Positions 37,709-45,400 of a stretch of DNA of 64,000 nucleotides are shown here, in pieces. How positions within the stretch are numbered: the first letter of the stretch is position 1; every line of letters starts with the position of its first letter. The notes beneath the pieces were generated by a model. It worked only from the letters and a program-made list of their open reading frames with translations. It did no database searches and was not told where the DNA came from. The position numbers and the translations under genes were made by a program. This DNA is from Neorhizobium sp. UBA3556 (GTDB lineage: Bacteria > Pseudomonadota > Alphaproteobacteria > Rhizobiales > Rhizobiaceae), in the NCBI GenBank assembly GCA_002376235.1, contig DFNX01000001.1, positions 1-64,000 of the forward strand, given 5' to 3'.

Positions 37709-38599
37709 ACGGCTGGCGCGCCTTGCCTTGCGCTTCTTGTTGACCTGGTTGACCACCGAATAGACCTTGTATTTCAGGATCGCAGCGTTGAACTCGGCCC
37801 CCAGCATGAAGATCACACCGACCATGTAGAGGAAAACAAGCACGATCATGATCGAGGCCAGTCCCGCATAGGTGGCCGCATAGTTGGCGAAACTCGACAG
37901 GTAGTAGGCAAAACCGAAGCCAAAAATTGTCCAGATGACGATGGTCAGCACCACACCCGGAAGCACATCGATGATGCGCCTATCTCCTGCGGGTAGCCAT
38001 TTATGCGAAAAAAGCAGGCCGAGCATCAGAAGCAGACCGGTGCCGACAAGACCCCAGTTGGCAAGCGCATTGAGGTCGCTCATCAGCCAGGGGAATTTTG
38101 TCTCGGCAAACCGCTGCGCCACCGGCACGGCCAGAAGCACGATGCTGATCACCGCGAAGATAATGACTGCGACGATGACGTAACCGAGGCTGGCAAGGCG
38201 CGTCACATACCAGGCGCGAGTTTCCGTCACCCGATAGGCGCGGTTGAGCGAGATGCGCAGAGCCTCCACGCCATTGGAGGCAAAATAGGCAGCCGCCAGC
38301 ACCGAGACCGTCAGCAGCCCACCGCGCGGCATGTCGATCACCCGCTGGATTTCGGACGCGATCGGATTGGCGATATCGGCCGGCCAGGCATCGAACATCA
38401 GGTGGATTGCCGTTTCGGAGAATCCGCCGGCGCCGAGAAAGCCGGCAAGCGCCGTACCGAAGATCAGGAACGGGAAAAGCGCCAGCAGGCCGGAAAGCGC
38501 CACATGGCTCGCCATCGCCCAGCCGTCATCCTCGGTGAAATGCCAATAGGCATCCCATAAAACCTTGAAGGCCAATCGGTGCCATCGTGGCCGGCGCAT
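37637..38599 (-). CDS. YihY/BrkB family inner membrane protein
   Basis: 320 aa with six predicted helices, for example SGLLALFPFLIFGTALAGFL, TVSVLAAAYFASNGVEALRI and AGLASIMIVLVFLYMVGVIF. The family was once called ribonuclease BN; it is now viewed as a membrane protein of unknown function. The basic C-terminus (NKKRKARRASRSE) is cytosolic. The start at 38599 (MRRPRWHR) is preceded by AGGA; a TTG 12 bases upstream is less likely. The tail overlaps gluQ by 72 bases, and the extra, poorly conserved residues come from that overlap. Confidence 0.9.
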   Translation of the reverse strand: MRRPRWHRLAFKVLWDAYWHFTEDDGWAMASHVALSGLLALFPFLIFGTALAGFLGAGGFSETAIHLMFDAWPADIANPIASEIQRVIDMPRGGLLTVSVLAAAYFASNGVEALRISLNRAYRVTETRAWYVTRLASLGYVIVAVIIFAVISIVLLAVPVAQRFAETKFPWLMSDLNALANWGLVGTGLLLMLGLLFSHKWLPAGDRRIIDVLPGVVLTIVIWTIFGFGFAYYLSSFANYAATYAGLASIMIVLVFLYMVGVIFMLGAEFNAAILKYKVYSVVNQVNKKRKARRASRSEPDDAANIGGHETVLPKSRNSG

Positions 38600-38657
38600 T
38601 TCTTCCTGCAAGGTCTACTCCGTTGTGAGTTCGGGCGAAATATGGGAGGAACACTCC

Positions 38658-38671
38658 CACTTGTACAGGTG
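38658..38671. promoter_or_regulatory. Palindromic operator candidate upstream of the SDR gene
   Basis: CACTTGTACAGGTG is a 14-bp palindrome with one mismatched pair (CACYTGTACARGTG), with weaker symmetry extending 5 bases each side. It lies 22 bases before the SDR start and 58 bases from the divergent brkB start. It is the size expected for a TetR- or HxlR-type dimer site; no regulator gene is adjacent. Confidence 0.35.
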
Positions 38672-38692
38672 AGTATTGAGGAACATCCCTAA

Positions 38693-39526
38693 ATGAATGC
38701 AGGAAGAACGATCATCGTCACCGGCTGTTCCTCCGGCATCGGCGCTTATGCGGCAAGAGCATTGAAGGCGGACGGATGGCAGGTCTTCGCCACGGTGCGA
38801 AAGACTGAGGATCTGGCCGCACTCAAGGCGGACGGCATCGAGGCTCTCACCCTCGACTATACGAAGCAGGAGACGATCGATCAGCTGGTGAAAACCGTGA
38901 TCGAACGCACCGGCGGAAGGATCGACGCGCTGTTCAACAATGGCGCCTATGGCCAGCCGGGAGCGGTGGAGGATTTGACGACGGATGTGCTGCGCGTGCA
39001 GTTCGAAACCAATCTCTTCGGCTGGCACGAGCTGACCCGTCAGATCATTCCCCTGATGCGCGCGCAAGGCCACGGCCGCATCGTCAACTGCTCCTCTATC
39101 CTCGGCCTTCTGCCCTATCGCTATCGCGGCGCCTATACGGCCTCGAAATATGCGCTCGAAGGCCTGACGCTGACTTTGCGGATGGAGCTTGCCGGCAGCG
39201 GCATCGAGGTGAGCCTGATCGAGCCCGGCCCGATCGCCACCCGCTTCACCGCCAATGCGCTTGCCAAGATCAGCGAGAATATCGACCTCACCGGCTCCGT
39301 ACACGCCGCCGATTATGCGCGGCAGCTGCAACGCCTCGATGGCAGTGGGCCTGTCAACAAGCATAAGCTCGGCCCCGAAGCCGTTTACAAGGTGCTCGAT
39401 CACGCCTTGAACGCGCCTCGTCCAAAGCCGCATTATCTGGTAACCAGACCTGCAAAGCAGGGTGCGTTGTTGAAGAGACTGCTCCCGGCGCAACTTTTCT
39501 ACACGCTGATGCGCCGTATCGACTGA
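38693..39526 (+). CDS. Short-chain dehydrogenase/reductase
   Basis: 277 aa classical SDR. Cofactor motif TGCSSGIGAYAARAL at the N-terminus (NADPH type likely, with a basic residue context at ATVRKTEDL), NNGAYG instead of NNAG, and the catalytic Ser, Tyr, Lys at CSSILGL and YTASKYALEG. The substrate is unknown. GAGGA lies 11 bases upstream. It is followed closely by a twin-TM protein (20 bases), cobalamin adenosyltransferase (12 bases) and rhomboid (23 bases), a probable operon. Confidence 0.9.
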   Translation: MNAGRTIIVTGCSSGIGAYAARALKADGWQVFATVRKTEDLAALKADGIEALTLDYTKQETIDQLVKTVIERTGGRIDALFNNGAYGQPGAVEDLTTDVLRVQFETNLFGWHELTRQIIPLMRAQGHGRIVNCSSILGLLPYRYRGAYTASKYALEGLTLTLRMELAGSGIEVSLIEPGPIATRFTANALAKISENIDLTGSVHAADYARQLQRLDGSGPVNKHKLGPEAVYKVLDHALNAPRPKPHYLVTRPAKQGALLKRLLPAQLFYTLMRRID

Positions 39527-39546
39527 CAACTGACGGGAGGCAGGAC

Positions 39547-39750
39547 ATGTCGAGCTTCACTACCTTTCTGACCCTGATCGTGATGGGCCTCGTCGTGCTT
39601 GTGCTGATCCGCGGTCTTATCAACATGCTGAAAGGCACAGACGCCAACCGCTCCAACAAGCTGATGCAGCTGCGCGTCATCCTGCAGGCGGTGGCAATCG
39701 CGCTGATCATGCTGACGCTGTGGATCACCGGCGGCGGAAGGCCGAGCTAA
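39547..39750 (+). CDS. Twin transmembrane protein (HIG1-like, 67 aa)
   Basis: Two hydrophobic helices (FLTLIVMGLVVLVLIRGLIN and VILQAVAIALIMLTLWITGG) joined by a short charged turn, KGTDANRSNKLMQLR. This hairpin with conserved S/T-N-K-L-M-Q-x-R resembles the HIG1 (hypoxia induced) domain, whose mitochondrial members associate with respiratory complexes; a similar role here is inference. GGGAGG precedes the ATG. It is located between the SDR and cobalamin adenosyltransferase genes. Confidence 0.82.
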   Translation: MSSFTTFLTLIVMGLVVLVLIRGLINMLKGTDANRSNKLMQLRVILQAVAIALIMLTLWITGGGRPS

Positions 39751-39762
39751 GGAAAAGGAACC

Positions 39763-40335
39763 ATGGTCAAGCTGAACAAGATTTACACCCGCACCGGCGA
39801 CAACGGCACGACAGGCCTTGTCTCCGGTCCGCGCCGCGAAAAATTCGACCTGCGGGTGGAAGCTTACGGCACGGTTGACGAAACCAATTCGGCGGTGGGT
39901 CTGGCACGGCTTCATACCGTCGGCCTCGACGAACTCGATGTCATGCTTGTCCGCATCCAGAACGATCTCTTCGATCTCGGCTCCGACCTTGCAACACCCG
40001 ATACAGGCGAGGAACTGAGCTACGAACCGCTACGCATCATCGAGGCGCAAGCCGAGCGGCTGGAGCGGGAGATCGACGCCCTGAACGGCGAACTCGATCC
40101 TCTGAAATCCTTCGTGCTGCCCGGCGGCACGGCAGCGGCAGCGCATCTGCACATGGCGCGAACCATCGCACGGCGCGCCGAGCGGCTGATGGTGGAACTG
40201 TCACGACAGGAAAAGGTCGGTGCCGCGGCACTCAAATACATCAACCGCCTCTCCGATTTCCTCTTCGTCGCCGCCCGTTTTGCAAATGACCGTGGACAGG
40301 CCGATATTCTTTGGGTTCCCGGCAAACACCGCTGA
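39763..40335 (+). CDS. PduO-type cob(I)alamin adenosyltransferase
   Basis: 190 aa. Transfers adenosyl from ATP to reduced cobalamin, making coenzyme B12. PduO motifs are all visible: IYTRTGDNGTTGLVSGPRR at the N-terminus for ATP, AYGTVDETNSAVG, and C-terminal RRAERLMVELSRQEKVG with YINRLSDFLFVAAR. No B12 synthesis genes or cobalamin riboswitch are adjacent. It is the third gene of the SDR-twinTM-adenosyltransferase-rhomboid run. AGGAA lies upstream of the ATG. Confidence 0.95.
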   Translation: MVKLNKIYTRTGDNGTTGLVSGPRREKFDLRVEAYGTVDETNSAVGLARLHTVGLDELDVMLVRIQNDLFDLGSDLATPDTGEELSYEPLRIIEAQAERLEREIDALNGELDPLKSFVLPGGTAAAAHLHMARTIARRAERLMVELSRQEKVGAAALKYINRLSDFLFVAARFANDRGQADILWVPGKHR

Positions 40336-40358
40336 GCACCGGCGTCAGGAGATAACAC

Positions 40359-41105
40359 ATGTTCGTCCCGCTGCATGACACGAACGAACTGAAATATATC
40401 CGCGTCCAATGGGTCACGATCAGCCTGATCGTGCTCGACGTGCTGGCATGGCTGTTCACCACATTCGCGCCGGTCGCACAGGCAGAGCGAGCCTCGCTCG
40501 GCTTGGGTTTTATTCCGGCGCTGATCTTCGATCATGCGGTGCTCGATCCGTCGCTGGTGCTGGTGCCGGAAGACATGACCTTCCTCACCTACGCCTTCCT
40601 ACATATCGACTTCTGGCATCTCGCCCCCAACATGCTGTTCCTCTGGGTCTTTGGTGACAACGTCGAGGATGCGCTCGGCCACTTCCGCTTCCTGCTATTC
40701 TATATTCTCTGCGCCGTAGCGGGAGCGGCGCTCCACGGTTTCGTCGCGCCGCAATCGGAAGGCCCGCTGATCGGCGCGTCGGGCGCAATCTCCGGCGTGG
40801 TCGCCGCCTATTTCCTGCTGCATCCGCGGGTGCGCGTCTGGGTTCTGGTGCTCTTCCGTATCCCGCTGCCGCTTCCCGCCTTCATTCCGCTGGCGCTGTG
40901 GATCGCCCAGCAATTCGTCATGCTGGCGCTGAACATGGATGACGCCGTCTCCTGGGCTGCGCATGTTGGCGGCATCATTGCAGGGGCTCTTCTCGTACTC
41001 GTCATGCGGCGTCCGGGCGTTCCGCTGTTCGACCGGCAGATCGTCACCCCGCGCGCTGTGTATCATAAAACCAGCGTCCCGCAGGTACCGGCACGCGTCG
41101 AATAG
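40359..41105 (+). CDS. Rhomboid family intramembrane serine protease
   Basis: 248 aa, six to seven membrane helices. The catalytic dyad is present: Ser in GASGAISGVVAAYF (about residue 140) and His in AAHVGGIIAGALL (about 202). Other family marks are TYAFLHIDFWHLAPNMLFLW and FGDNVEDALG. The natural substrate is not predictable. It has an N-terminal cytosolic LHDTNELKYIRVQWVT segment common in alphaproteobacteria. It ends its operon, followed by 139 bases before etfB. Confidence 0.92.
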   Translation: MFVPLHDTNELKYIRVQWVTISLIVLDVLAWLFTTFAPVAQAERASLGLGFIPALIFDHAVLDPSLVLVPEDMTFLTYAFLHIDFWHLAPNMLFLWVFGDNVEDALGHFRFLLFYILCAVAGAALHGFVAPQSEGPLIGASGAISGVVAAYFLLHPRVRVWVLVLFRIPLPLPAFIPLALWIAQQFVMLALNMDDAVSWAAHVGGIIAGALLVLVMRRPGVPLFDRQIVTPRAVYHKTSVPQVPARVE

Positions 41106-41144
41106 GGATATGAGAAATGCGCAAGTGTCGGCATGGAAACGACG

Positions 41145-41218
41145 TTGAATTCGGGTGAAAAATGCGTATCCATGTCGCCCACTGACACATGAGGAGATGG
41201 CAAATGTCACATTTTGCC
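41145..41218 (+). promoter_or_regulatory. Promoter-like site and inverted repeat upstream of etfB
   Basis: TTGAAT (41145-41150), a 16-base spacer and TATCCA (41167-41172) form a plausible sigma-70 promoter. Downstream, GGCAAATG-TCA-CATTTTGCC (41199-41218) is an inverted repeat that could be an operator or RNA hairpin 27 bases before the etfB start. GGAAGGA is the ribosome site. Regulation by an unknown factor is inference. Confidence 0.35.
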
Positions 41219-41244
41219 GTCGGAGATAGTCAAGGAAGGACCCC

Positions 41245-41991
41245 ATGAAGATCCTGGTGCCTGTTAAGCGAGTTGTCGATTACAACGTGAAGATCCGGGT
41301 GAAGCCGGATGGTACGGGTGTTGAACTCGCCAACGTGAAGATGTCGATGAACCCCTTTGACGAAATCTCGGTCGAAGAGGCTCTGCGGCTGAAGGAAGCA
41401 GGCAAGGCGGAAGAAGTGGTGGTCGTCTCGATCGGACCGGCCAAGGCGGAAGAAACCATCCGCACCGCACTCGCCATGGGCGCCGACCGTGGCATCTTGA
41501 TCGAGACCGACGAAGCCGTCGAGCCGCTCGCCGTCGCAAAACTGCTCAAGGGCGTCGTTGAGGCCGAACAGCCCGGCCTGATCATCGTCGGCAAGCAGGC
41601 GATCGATGACGATTCGAACCAGACCGGCCAGATGCTGGCAGCGCTTCTTGGCTCCGCACAGGCAACCTTTGCCTCGAAGATCGAGGTTTCCGGCGACAAG
41701 GCAACCGTCACGCGCGAAGTCGATGGCGGCTCGCAGACGATCGAAGTCAAGCTTCCGGCCGTCGTCACCACCGACCTGCGCCTCAACGAACCGCGTTACG
41801 CATCGCTGCCCAACATCATGAAGGCGAAGAAGAAGCCGCTCGACAAGAAGTCGCCTGCCGATTTCGGCGTCGATACCGCGCCACGCCTCAAGGTGCTGAA
41901 GACCGAAGAACCGGGCGGCCGCAAGGCTGGCGTCAAGGTAGCAAGCGTCGAGGAGCTGGTTTCCAGCCTCAAGACCGCCGGCGTGATCTGA
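41245..41991 (+). CDS. etfB: Electron transfer flavoprotein beta subunit
   Basis: 248 aa AMP-binding subunit of ETF, which carries electrons from acyl-CoA and other dehydrogenases to ETF-ubiquinone oxidoreductase. Clear family features: MKILVPVKRVVDYNVKIRVK, GKQAIDDDSNQTGQMLAALL and the C-terminal DLRLNEPRYASLPNIMKAKK with the beta signature loop. It lies 25 bases upstream of etfA, forming the standard etfBA pair. Confidence 0.97.
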   Translation: MKILVPVKRVVDYNVKIRVKPDGTGVELANVKMSMNPFDEISVEEALRLKEAGKAEEVVVVSIGPAKAEETIRTALAMGADRGILIETDEAVEPLAVAKLLKGVVEAEQPGLIIVGKQAIDDDSNQTGQMLAALLGSAQATFASKIEVSGDKATVTREVDGGSQTIEVKLPAVVTTDLRLNEPRYASLPNIMKAKKKPLDKKSPADFGVDTAPRLKVLKTEEPGGRKAGVKVASVEELVSSLKTAGVI

Positions 41992-42016
41992 GAACGGAAG
42001 ACAGGAGACAACAATC

Positions 42017-42946
42017 ATGACCATTCTTCTTCTGGCAGAAAACGACGCATCCGGCCTGTCCGAGCAGACCGCCAAGGCACTGACCGCAGCCTCGAAAATC
42101 GGCGGCGACGTGCATATTCTGGTCGCCGGCGCAGGCGCAAAGGCTGCGGCCGATGCCGCCGCCAAGCTTTCCGGCGTATCGAAGGTTCTCGTTGCCGACG
42201 ATGCGAGCCTTACCAACAATCTCGCAGAACCGCTGGCCGACCTGATCGTCTCGCTGGCCCCCGCTTATGACGTGATCGTCGGACCGGCCACCACATCTGC
42301 CAAGAACGTGCTGCCGCGCGTCGCAGCCCTGCTCGACGTGATGCAGATCTCGGAAATCGTCGAGGTCGTCTCGGCCGATACGTTCAAGCGCCCGATCTAT
42401 GCCGGCAATGCAGTCCAGACCGTCCAGTCCAGTGATGCAAAGAAAGTCATCACCGTGCGCACGGCATCCTTTGCCGCTGCCGGTGAAGGTGGTTCGGCCT
42501 CTGTCGAAGCCGTTTCGGCTGCCGGCAATCCTGGCGTTTCGTCCTTCGTCTCGGATGCGCTCGCCTCGTCTGAACGTCCGGAACTGACCTCAGCCAAGGT
42601 GATCATCTCGGGCGGTCGCGCGCTCGGCTCCTCGGAAAAATTCCAGGAGGTCATCCTTCCGGTGGCCGACAAGCTTGGTGCCGCTGTCGGCGCATCGCGT
42701 GCTGCCGTCGATGCCGGCTACGCCCCGAACGACTGGCAGGTCGGCCAGACCGGCAAGGTGGTCGCGCCCGATCTCTATATCGCGGTCGGCATCTCCGGTG
42801 CCATCCAGCACCTTGCCGGCATGAAGGATTCGAAGGTCATCGTCGCCATCAACAAGGATGAGGAAGCCCCGATCTTCCAGGTCGCAGACTACGGCCTCGT
42901 CGGCGATCTCTTCGACATCTTGCCCAAGCTCGAAAAGGCGCTCTGA
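42017..42946 (+). CDS. etfA: Electron transfer flavoprotein alpha subunit
   Basis: 309 aa FAD-binding subunit of ETF. The N-terminal domain parallels EtfB; the C-terminal FAD domain carries VIISGGRALGSSEKFQEVIL, GASRAAVDAGYAPNDWQVGQ, then KVVAPDLYIAVGISGAIQHL AGMK, the classical EtfA signature. It is co-transcribed with etfB and followed by a terminator that separates it from the 3-hydroxybutyryl-CoA dehydrogenase gene, also a fatty-acid or PHB-cycle function. Confidence 0.97.
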   Translation: MTILLLAENDASGLSEQTAKALTAASKIGGDVHILVAGAGAKAAADAAAKLSGVSKVLVADDASLTNNLAEPLADLIVSLAPAYDVIVGPATTSAKNVLPRVAALLDVMQISEIVEVVSADTFKRPIYAGNAVQTVQSSDAKKVITVRTASFAAAGEGGSASVEAVSAAGNPGVSSFVSDALASSERPELTSAKVIISGGRALGSSEKFQEVILPVADKLGAAVGASRAAVDAGYAPNDWQVGQTGKVVAPDLYIAVGISGAIQHLAGMKDSKVIVAINKDEEAPIFQVADYGLVGDLFDILPKLEKAL

Positions 42947-43005
42947 CAGGCGAGCCGCCTTAGCGACGACGAAAAAAGCTGGCAAAATGATGGCCAGGCG
43001 AATAG

Positions 43006-43043
43006 AAAAATGCCGGACCGCTTATACGTGGCCCGGCATTTTT
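43006..43043 (+). terminator. Rho-independent terminator after etfA
   Basis: Stem AAAAATGCCGG / CCGGCATTTTT with a 16-base loop, followed by TTAAATAA. It lies about 60 bases past the etfA stop. Confidence 0.8.
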
Positions 43044-43113
43044 TAAATAAGCATTTTCAAATAAAAAGCGCGCACCACAAGTGCGTCCAGTCTCAAGGGA
43101 TGGAGTAAGCGTT

Positions 43114-43989
43114 ATGGCCTTCCAGAATATCGGCATCATCGGCGCAGGTCAGATGGGCTGCGGCATCGCGCATGTTTCCTCCCTCGCAGGCTACAAGGTG
43201 CATATCTACGATCTCGATCCCGACAGGATCCAGGCCGCACTTGCAACGATCAACGGCACGCTCGCTCGCCTCGTGGCAAATGAGAAGATCACCGACGAGG
43301 AACGCAACGCCGCACTGTCGAAAATCTCCGGCTCTGCGGACGTCAACGATCTGGCGCCGATGGACATCGTCATCGAGGCCGCGACCGAAGACGAAAGCGT
43401 CAAGCGCAAGATCTACACACATGTCTGCCCGGTCTTGAAGCCCGAGGCGCTGCTCGCCACCAACACGTCGTCGCTCTCCATCACCCGGCTTGCATCTGCG
43501 ACCGACCGCCCGGAACGGTTCATGGGCATCCACTTCATGAACCCGGTGCCGGTGATGAAGCTGGTCGAGCTGGTGCGCGGCATCGCCACCGACGAGCCGA
43601 CCTTCAGGGCCGCCAAGGAATATGTCGCGTCGCTGGACAAGACCGTCACCGTCTCCGAGGACTTTCCGGCCTTCATCGTCAACCGTATCCTCCTGCCGAT
43701 GATCAACGAAGCGATCTACACGCTCTATGAAGGCGTCGGCACGGTAGACGCGATCGACACCGCCATGAAACTCGGCGCCAACCATCCAATGGGCCCGCTG
43801 CAGCTTGCCGATTTCATCGGTCTCGATACCTGCCTGTCGATCATGCAGGTCCTTTACGACGGCTTGGCGGACAGCAAATACCGCCCCTGCCCGCTTCTGG
43901 TGAAATATGTCGAGGCCGGCTGGCTCGGCCGCAAATCCGGCCGCGGATTCTATGATTATCGCGGCGAGGTTCCAGTTCCGACGCGGTAG
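43114..43989 (+). CDS. hbd: 3-hydroxybutyryl-CoA dehydrogenase
   Basis: 291 aa NAD(P)-dependent enzyme interconverting acetoacetyl-CoA and 3-hydroxybutyryl-CoA. Visible features are the Rossmann motif IGIIGAGQMGCGIAHVSSLA, catalytic region ATNTSSLSITRLASATDRPE then HFMNPVPVMKLVELVRG (catalytic His and Glu neighbours), and the C-terminal helical domain with GANHPMGPLQLADFIGLDT. The start at 43114 (MAFQNIG) is preceded by GGAG; the frame open to 43081 is rejected. It is functionally linked to the upstream etfBA but separated by a terminator. Confidence 0.95.
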   Translation: MAFQNIGIIGAGQMGCGIAHVSSLAGYKVHIYDLDPDRIQAALATINGTLARLVANEKITDEERNAALSKISGSADVNDLAPMDIVIEAATEDESVKRKIYTHVCPVLKPEALLATNTSSLSITRLASATDRPERFMGIHFMNPVPVMKLVELVRGIATDEPTFRAAKEYVASLDKTVTVSEDFPAFIVNRILLPMINEAIYTLYEGVGTVDAIDTAMKLGANHPMGPLQLADFIGLDTCLSIMQVLYDGLADSKYRPCPLLVKYVEAGWLGRKSGRGFYDYRGEVPVPTR

Positions 43990-43993
43990 GGCG

Positions 43994-44392
43994 TCAGGCC
44001 CTGACGATATCCGTGTGAGAAAAGTCGTTGCCCTTGAACATCAAGGGTACGGCATGAATCTTTGCGCATGCATAGGACAGGCAATCCGCCAGATCGAGCT
44101 GCGCTGGATGGCCACGGCCTTTTCCAAATTTGGCGAAAGCCGCGACAGCCTCGGTGGCGATAGCACTATCGATCGAGACCACATCGATTTCGGCGGTAAC
44201 GAGCAGATCCCGAATACGCCTCTCAACCGCAACCGGATCGACATCCAGCATCGTACCGAGACGCATTGAAGCTTCGAGAATGACGAGGCCGGATGTCATT
44301 TTGACGAACGAACGCTCAATGCGATCCGAATAGTCAACGGCATCGGCCTCGCCAGCAAGAAGGGCAACAATGACCGATGTGTCGATGAACAT
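43994..44392 (-). CDS. vapC: VapC-type PIN ribonuclease toxin
   Basis: 132 aa PIN-domain endoribonuclease. Acidic metal ligands are visible: Asp in MFIDTSVIVALL, Glu in GLVILEASMRLG, and Asp residues in LDLADCLSYACAK. The toxin would cleave RNA (often tRNA or rRNA) when free of antitoxin. The start at 44392 shares a base with the stop of vapB (TGATG), which fixes it over an upstream in-frame codon. All expected acidic residues are present, so it looks intact, unlike parDE at 18 kb. It converges on hbd, 4 bases apart. Confidence 0.92.
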   Translation of the reverse strand: MFIDTSVIVALLAGEADAVDYSDRIERSFVKMTSGLVILEASMRLGTMLDVDPVAVERRIRDLLVTAEIDVVSIDSAIATEAVAAFAKFGKGRGHPAQLDLADCLSYACAKIHAVPLMFKGNDFSHTDIVRA

Positions 44393-44634
44393 CAGGACTG
44401 ACCCCACATGTCATCGATTTCATCCTTACTGACGTCCCTGCCTTTCGGCCCCGCCAGGGTTTTGAGATCTTGTGCGATGCCAGCGATGCGCTTTGAAAGC
44501 GGCGCCTTTTCGCGCTCACGCCGAAGTTCTTCCTCAAGAGCCTGAATGACCGCGGTCGTCATCGTGACATTGCGTTTTTTCGCAAGCTTCTCGGCAAGTG
44601 CACGGGCACGTTCATCGCGAATCTGTAAAGTCAT
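44392..44634 (-). CDS. vapB: VapB-type antitoxin
   Basis: 80 aa. The N-terminal ribbon-helix-helix-like TLQIRDERARALAEKLAKKR followed by NVTMTTAVIQALEEELRRER matches the VapB/Rv0623 (PSK-type) family. The C-terminal SKDEIDDMWGQS is the part expected to wrap vapC. Such proteins neutralise the toxin and repress their own operon. It is coupled to vapC by TGATG. Confidence 0.9.
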   Translation of the reverse strand: MTLQIRDERARALAEKLAKKRNVTMTTAVIQALEEELRREREKAPLSKRIAGIAQDLKTLAGPKGRDVSKDEIDDMWGQS

Positions 44635-44705
44635 GGAACCACTCCATCAGCCATGACCCATGATATCATTGCAGATGAACATCGTCATCCATACAAAAGC
44701 GCTCG

Positions 44706-45374
44706 CTAGCTTCCCTTCGCCGCGGCAATCAGCGCCTTCGCATCCTCACTATCCCATGCCGCCGGGCCGTTCATGGCACCGATCAGGCAGCCCTTTTTAT
44801 CGAGGATCAGAGTTGCCGGAAGACCGAAGGCGAGGCCTTCCTTTTTCACCGCGTTGAACACGCCCATCGAACTGTCGCTGTAGAAGGCGAGCTTGTCGAT
44901 CTTGTAGTCCTGATAGAAATTCTTCGGCTTCTGGTCGCTGCCGGTATCGATATTGACGGCCACGACCTCGAAATCATCACCGCCCATCGTGGATTGCAAT
45001 GCGTTCAGCGCCGGCATTTCTTCCCGGCAGGGCACGCACCATGTAGCCCAGAGGTTGAGAAGCACCGTCTTGCCGGCAAGATCGGCCGTCGTCATGTCCT
45101 TGCCTTCCGGCCCCTTGAACGCCAGTTGCAGCGGACGCGGCGGTTGGGCGGCAGCCATCGCAGCCACCTCGCCCTTGGAAAAGGCGGAAACAGACTTCGC
45201 CAGTTCGGCTGCCCCTTCACATTGCCCGGCAGAGGCCGTCGTCAGGCCGTCCATGCCATTGCCAGACCCCATGCTCCTCACGTATACCGCCACGGCGCCG
45301 GCGGTAATCCCCGCGACGGCGGCAATCATGATCAATCGGGCGGATGGGAGACCAAGCGGTCTTTTGGATGCCAT
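44706..45374 (-). CDS. tlpA: TlpA-type thiol:disulfide interchange protein
   Basis: 222 aa periplasmic thioredoxin fold anchored by one N-terminal helix at about residues 13-34 (ARLIMIAAVAGITAGAVAVY). The active site is NLWATWCVPCREEMPAL. TlpA in rhizobia reduces CuA and haem-apocytochrome thiols during cytochrome oxidase maturation; that role is by family. Extra Cys occur at GQCEGAA and KKGCLIGA, as in TlpA proper. It is divergent from argH with only 26 bases between the start codons. Confidence 0.92.
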   Translation of the reverse strand: MASKRPLGLPSARLIMIAAVAGITAGAVAVYVRSMGSGNGMDGLTTASAGQCEGAAELAKSVSAFSKGEVAAMAAAQPPRPLQLAFKGPEGKDMTTADLAGKTVLLNLWATWCVPCREEMPALNALQSTMGGDDFEVVAVNIDTGSDQKPKNFYQDYKIDKLAFYSDSSMGVFNAVKKEGLAFGLPATLILDKKGCLIGAMNGPAAWDSEDAKALIAAAKGS

Positions 45375-45400
45375 TACTTAACTCCAGGACACAAAGCATC

